Source of the DNA: Oikopleura dioica
Lineage: Eukaryota; Chordata; Appendicularia; Copelata; Oikopleuridae
Length of the DNA stretch: 64,000 nt
Direction: 5' to 3'
Assembly: GCA_907165135.1 (NCBI GenBank)
Contig: OU015567.1
Coordinates: 11,909,001 to 11,973,000, forward strand
The notes below the pieces were generated by a model. The model had not been told where the DNA came from. It searched no databases and worked only from the letters and a program-made list of their open reading frames with translations. The translations under genes and the position numbers were made by a program. Positions 60,901 to 64,000 of this stretch are shown here, piece by piece; position 1 is the first letter of the stretch, and every line of letters starts with the position of its first letter.

Positions 60901-63900
60901 CTTCTCGTCGACGTCGCTCTTCAGCGTCTTCATCTGCGTTCACAGTAACGTTGAAGCAAGAGTCACCAAATGTGTACTCATCACAGTATCCAGCAACACA
61001 AGAAAGCTGTTGGCTGATTTCACCGTCGGTGCAGGAGGCATACTGGTTCATTTGAGCCGGTGTATGATCAGCATCACATCTGAGTTTGCAGACGGAGCTC
61101 TCACCAACTTCTCGGCAGTCCAAATGTCCATTTGGCATAAGGATTTCAGCTTCGCATTCCTTCTTGGCTGTTAATCGCTGACCATAGTAGTTATTTTTAG
61201 CTGGTGCTCCTGGCTTGCCGTAGGTCATATCTCCATTAGAGGTATCGACGGCCTTGATGTAACCGTATGAAACTTGTTGCTTGTAAGTGTTGTACTTGCT
61301 AGAATCATAGCCTTTTCCATAATAAATTGGCTTTTCGTAGCCATGAACAGGGTTGTATGCACCAGATGCGTAACAGTGAATCCAACCGTATGAGACTCGT
61401 CGTCGAGACATGCAAGTTCCGAATCCAGAATATGTGACAGAATTTTTAGTGCTGCTTTGTTTCTTCTTTTGATTCTTTTTGATTTTGCCTCGTTCTTCGC
61501 CCAAGTCAGTTCGGCCGAATCGTGATTCTTCGTCTTGATCATCGTAGTCGATGTCTTCCATGTATGGTTCTGGTTCTCCAGCATCTTCACCTTCGTAAGA
61601 ATCAACTGGATCCATAACTGGGACACCATCAACGTATTTGAATGTCATGAAATCGCCATCTTCGTCGACCTCAACAGTTCCTTCGTATTCTTCATCTTCA
61701 GTCTCTCGTCGCTTTCGTCCCTTTTTGGTGCTTGAGTATGGTGAGTTAGCATATTGAGTTGAGGCAGCATATTGTCCGGGTGAAGGTCCACCGTAAGAAG
61801 CTCCTTCGTAGAATCGCTGTCCAGGCATCTTCTCTTGGTAAACAGCAAGTGGAGCCTGACATCGCTCTTTCTTGCAGTTAGTCATTTTTGCTTGTGAAAC
61901 TTTGTATTTTTCACATGGAGGTTCGTACTTGCAGCCCTGTGGTTCCTTTCCGATCCAGATACCACGCTTGCAGGAGAATTTCCAAGTGTCCGACCATTTG
62001 GCGGGGACAAATTGACCGTTGCCCTTGCATGTAAGCTGGCAAACTGTCATACCATCCTCTTCCCAGCAGTCGTACTTTGCATTTGGTTTTTCTGGCTTTT
62101 CACATTTGAGGTTCCATTCGCACTTGCACCACGAATCCCATTCGCCGGACTCAGCGTTGCATCGCATAGCTCCTGGTTGTTCTGGATCGTAGTATTCAAC
62201 CTCTTCTTCGTGTTGAATGGTCACTTGTCCGACAGTATTGTAGGGTTTATTTTCATACTTGACTGGAATCTTGTGATAGTCCGTTGATCCATAGGAAGTG
62301 CTATATCCACTTGTGGAGTGAGTTTGAGAATAGGAAACAGACTGAGAAGAAGATCCGACGTAAGACGCTCCGTATCCAGGCTTATAAGATCCAGCGTAAT
62401 TTGGCTTGTAAGATCCAGCATATTGGTTGGGATAAGCTTGTCGTCGACCTCTTCCTCCTTTAGATCCTCCCTTAGTGCTGGCAGGCGCTGTTTGGCACGA
62501 TCCTTGTTGGATAGCATAATTTTCATGACATTGAACCATGCAAACGTGGTTATCTGTAGTGATTGTGCTTCGTTTATTCTCTGTTTCCTCGATGATTCTC
62601 TGACATTCGACGTAAGCATTGTTGATTCTCGGTGGAACATCAAGACATCGAGTGTTGAAAATACAATGAACTTGATTCTCCCACTGTCCGTTGCAGTTAT
62701 CGCACTTGGATGTCAGGGAGATCATTGGGTTGTATCCTGCTGGATATTGCGAGGAATAGCCTTTGCCAGAAGAGTAGCTTCGACCGAAACCGTCAGTGCT
62801 ACTTCCGTCAGTATAGTCCTCGTCATATTCCCAGTAGTCATCACCTTCGGATCGTCTCTTTCGTCCGTAACTCGAGCCGTAGCTCTTATCACCATAGCTG
62901 CCTTCGTATCCGGCATTGACACCGACAGTGTGGAGATAGCTGCTAAACTCGCCCCAAGCGTCACCATGTCCCCAACAGGAAGCGCCGAATTTATCGGGAT
63001 CACAGGCGCCAGCGACGCAACCCCATGCGGTCTTCTTTTTAGGCATTGAAGGGAACATCTGGCCGTTTTCACAAGTAGCCTCAAGGAGAGCATCAGTAGA
63101 TGGCACGAATCCTTGATTACACATAACTCGGCATGTGTATGGTTTCTTCTCAGTCTTACATTGCCACCAACCATTGTCAAGTTCATGAATTGGCTTGCAT
63201 CGAGCACCCCCTTGTCCTTGCATTGGGTTGTAATTTGGTGGAGGAGCAAGTGCGGGAACAATTGGAGCACCGATGTAGAATCGTCGACATCGAAGGTTGC
63301 AAGTTCGGAATTTTCCGGCATCTTTGCAATCCCACTGACCTTGTCCTTGATCCCACCATGGTTCGTCTGGGCAGTGTCGCCAGTGATTGCACTTTCCTGG
63401 CTTGTAGTTCTCAAGCCAGACACCATTGATGCAAACCGCTCGCTGGGTTGTTGGGCTGTAGCAGTCGTTACAAGAGAGGACGCACTCTTTTTTGACAGAG
63501 AAGTTCCATTTTGACTTGTCAACTTCAGGCGCGTTTGGAACACCCCATTTCTTTCCACGGCCAACAATAGTTTGTTTTTCGTGGGAAAATGGATCGAAAT
63601 CTTCAACACCGGTGTAGAAGTCATCTGATTCGAGCTCAAAGAGGTCTTCAGATGACATTTCCTCGGTGCCGTTTGTTTCTCGACGTTTTCGAGCAAATTC
63701 ACCCTTTTCGAAGGAGTCCGTTCGGGTGTAACTGTAATCATCATCTTCTGGGATAGTCTGTTCCCAACACTGGAAGACACCATAAGGTGTGGAAGGAGTT
63801 CGGCATGGAGAAGAGTAAACACATTGAGTTGGTCCGGGGCTCCAGTATGACGTCTTGAGCGAACATTTTGCTTCTTTTTGGCCATTCTTTGGCTTGTGGA

Positions 63901-64000
63901 ATCGAGCGCAGAAGATTCGACAAGTAAGTTTTGCATCCCACCAGGCATAGTTAACAACGACGGTTGTCTGCTGGACATTTGTCACCTTGGTTGATGTCTG
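54972..64000 (-). CDS. Giant secreted sushi-like modular protein with furin-type sites (N-terminus outside window)
   Basis: Exons >64000-58008, 57965-57381, 57339-57213, 57168-56938, 56894-56647, 56604-56243, 56196-55471, 55430-55162, 55118-54972; about 2,895 residues here, phases consistent. It has about 20 six-cysteine modules of sushi/CCP-like pattern (C..P...NG.W.C...C.L.C..GY.P....C..G.W...C). Between them lie Tyr/Gly/Ser/Pro-rich linkers (AGSYKP and YPSPPAYGAPSY types) and basic cleavage motifs of furin type (RKRR, RRRR, RGRR) near 63685, 62855, 62447, 61712, 60910, 60278, 59730, 59007, 58393 and 56828, most followed by an acidic Glu/Asp stretch. Near 55.8-56.0 kb are TEAP repeats and a long KKKDKK-type lysine run. 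A super-repeat is marked by four CD..x(F/Y)...C blocks. It is probably a processed extracellular structural protein, possibly of the appendicularian house; that role is inference. Confidence 0.85.

Overview
This is eukaryotic nuclear DNA from a very compact animal genome. I place it in an appendicularian tunicate, most likely Oikopleura dioica or a close relative. The reasons are: about 17 protein-coding genes in 64 kb; introns mostly of 40-100 bases; TTTCAG acceptors a few bases upstream of several start codons, as expected for spliced-leader trans-splicing; and many introns whose donor is GA (or GC) rather than GT, which is known for Oikopleura. All coordinates come from conceptual splicing. 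For most genes every exon phase adds up; exceptions are stated.

Left part (1-20 kb): an agrin gene on the minus strand runs off the left end (NtA domain, eight follistatin/Kazal-type units, two laminin-EGF, SEA, LamG). It is divergent from an EFHC-type ciliary DM10-domain gene. Then come a small unknown gene and, head to tail on the minus strand, a TRAF7 homologue and an M14 procarboxypeptidase. Seven of the nine carboxypeptidase introns have GA donors.

Middle (20-31 kb, plus strand): a C2H2 zinc-finger protein, mitochondrial AUH (methylglutaconyl-CoA hydratase), a CCHC zinc-knuckle/RS protein, a small unknown gene, an RNF126/115-type RING protein whose RING lacks one zinc ligand, a ~595-base fold-back element, and an L3MBTL2/MBTD1-type four-MBT chromatin protein.

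32-42 kb: one VPS13A/C-type lipid-transfer protein of about 3,150 residues.

42-54 kb: a membrane-anchored 2OG-Fe(II) oxygenase-like protein, divergent from an unknown 392-residue protein; a CAMK/MLCK-like kinase with a calmodulin-binding tail; a single-exon basic protein with its own TATA box; a 61-residue one-pass membrane protein; and a transmembrane semaphorin.

55-64 kb: a giant secreted protein (about 2,895 residues in the window, N-terminus outside). It is built from sushi-like cysteine modules, Tyr/Gly/Pro/Ser-rich linkers, and about ten furin-type sites each followed by an acidic stretch, arranged as a four-fold super-repeat. It is the best candidate for a lineage-specific extracellular (house or matrix) protein and the most novel item here.

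Three well-conserved genes (TRAF7, VPS13, semaphorin) each carry an apparent one-base frame break, two of them in or beside short A runs. This suggests residual indel errors in the assembly rather than pseudogenes. No rRNA, tRNA, CRISPR or prokaryotic features were seen.
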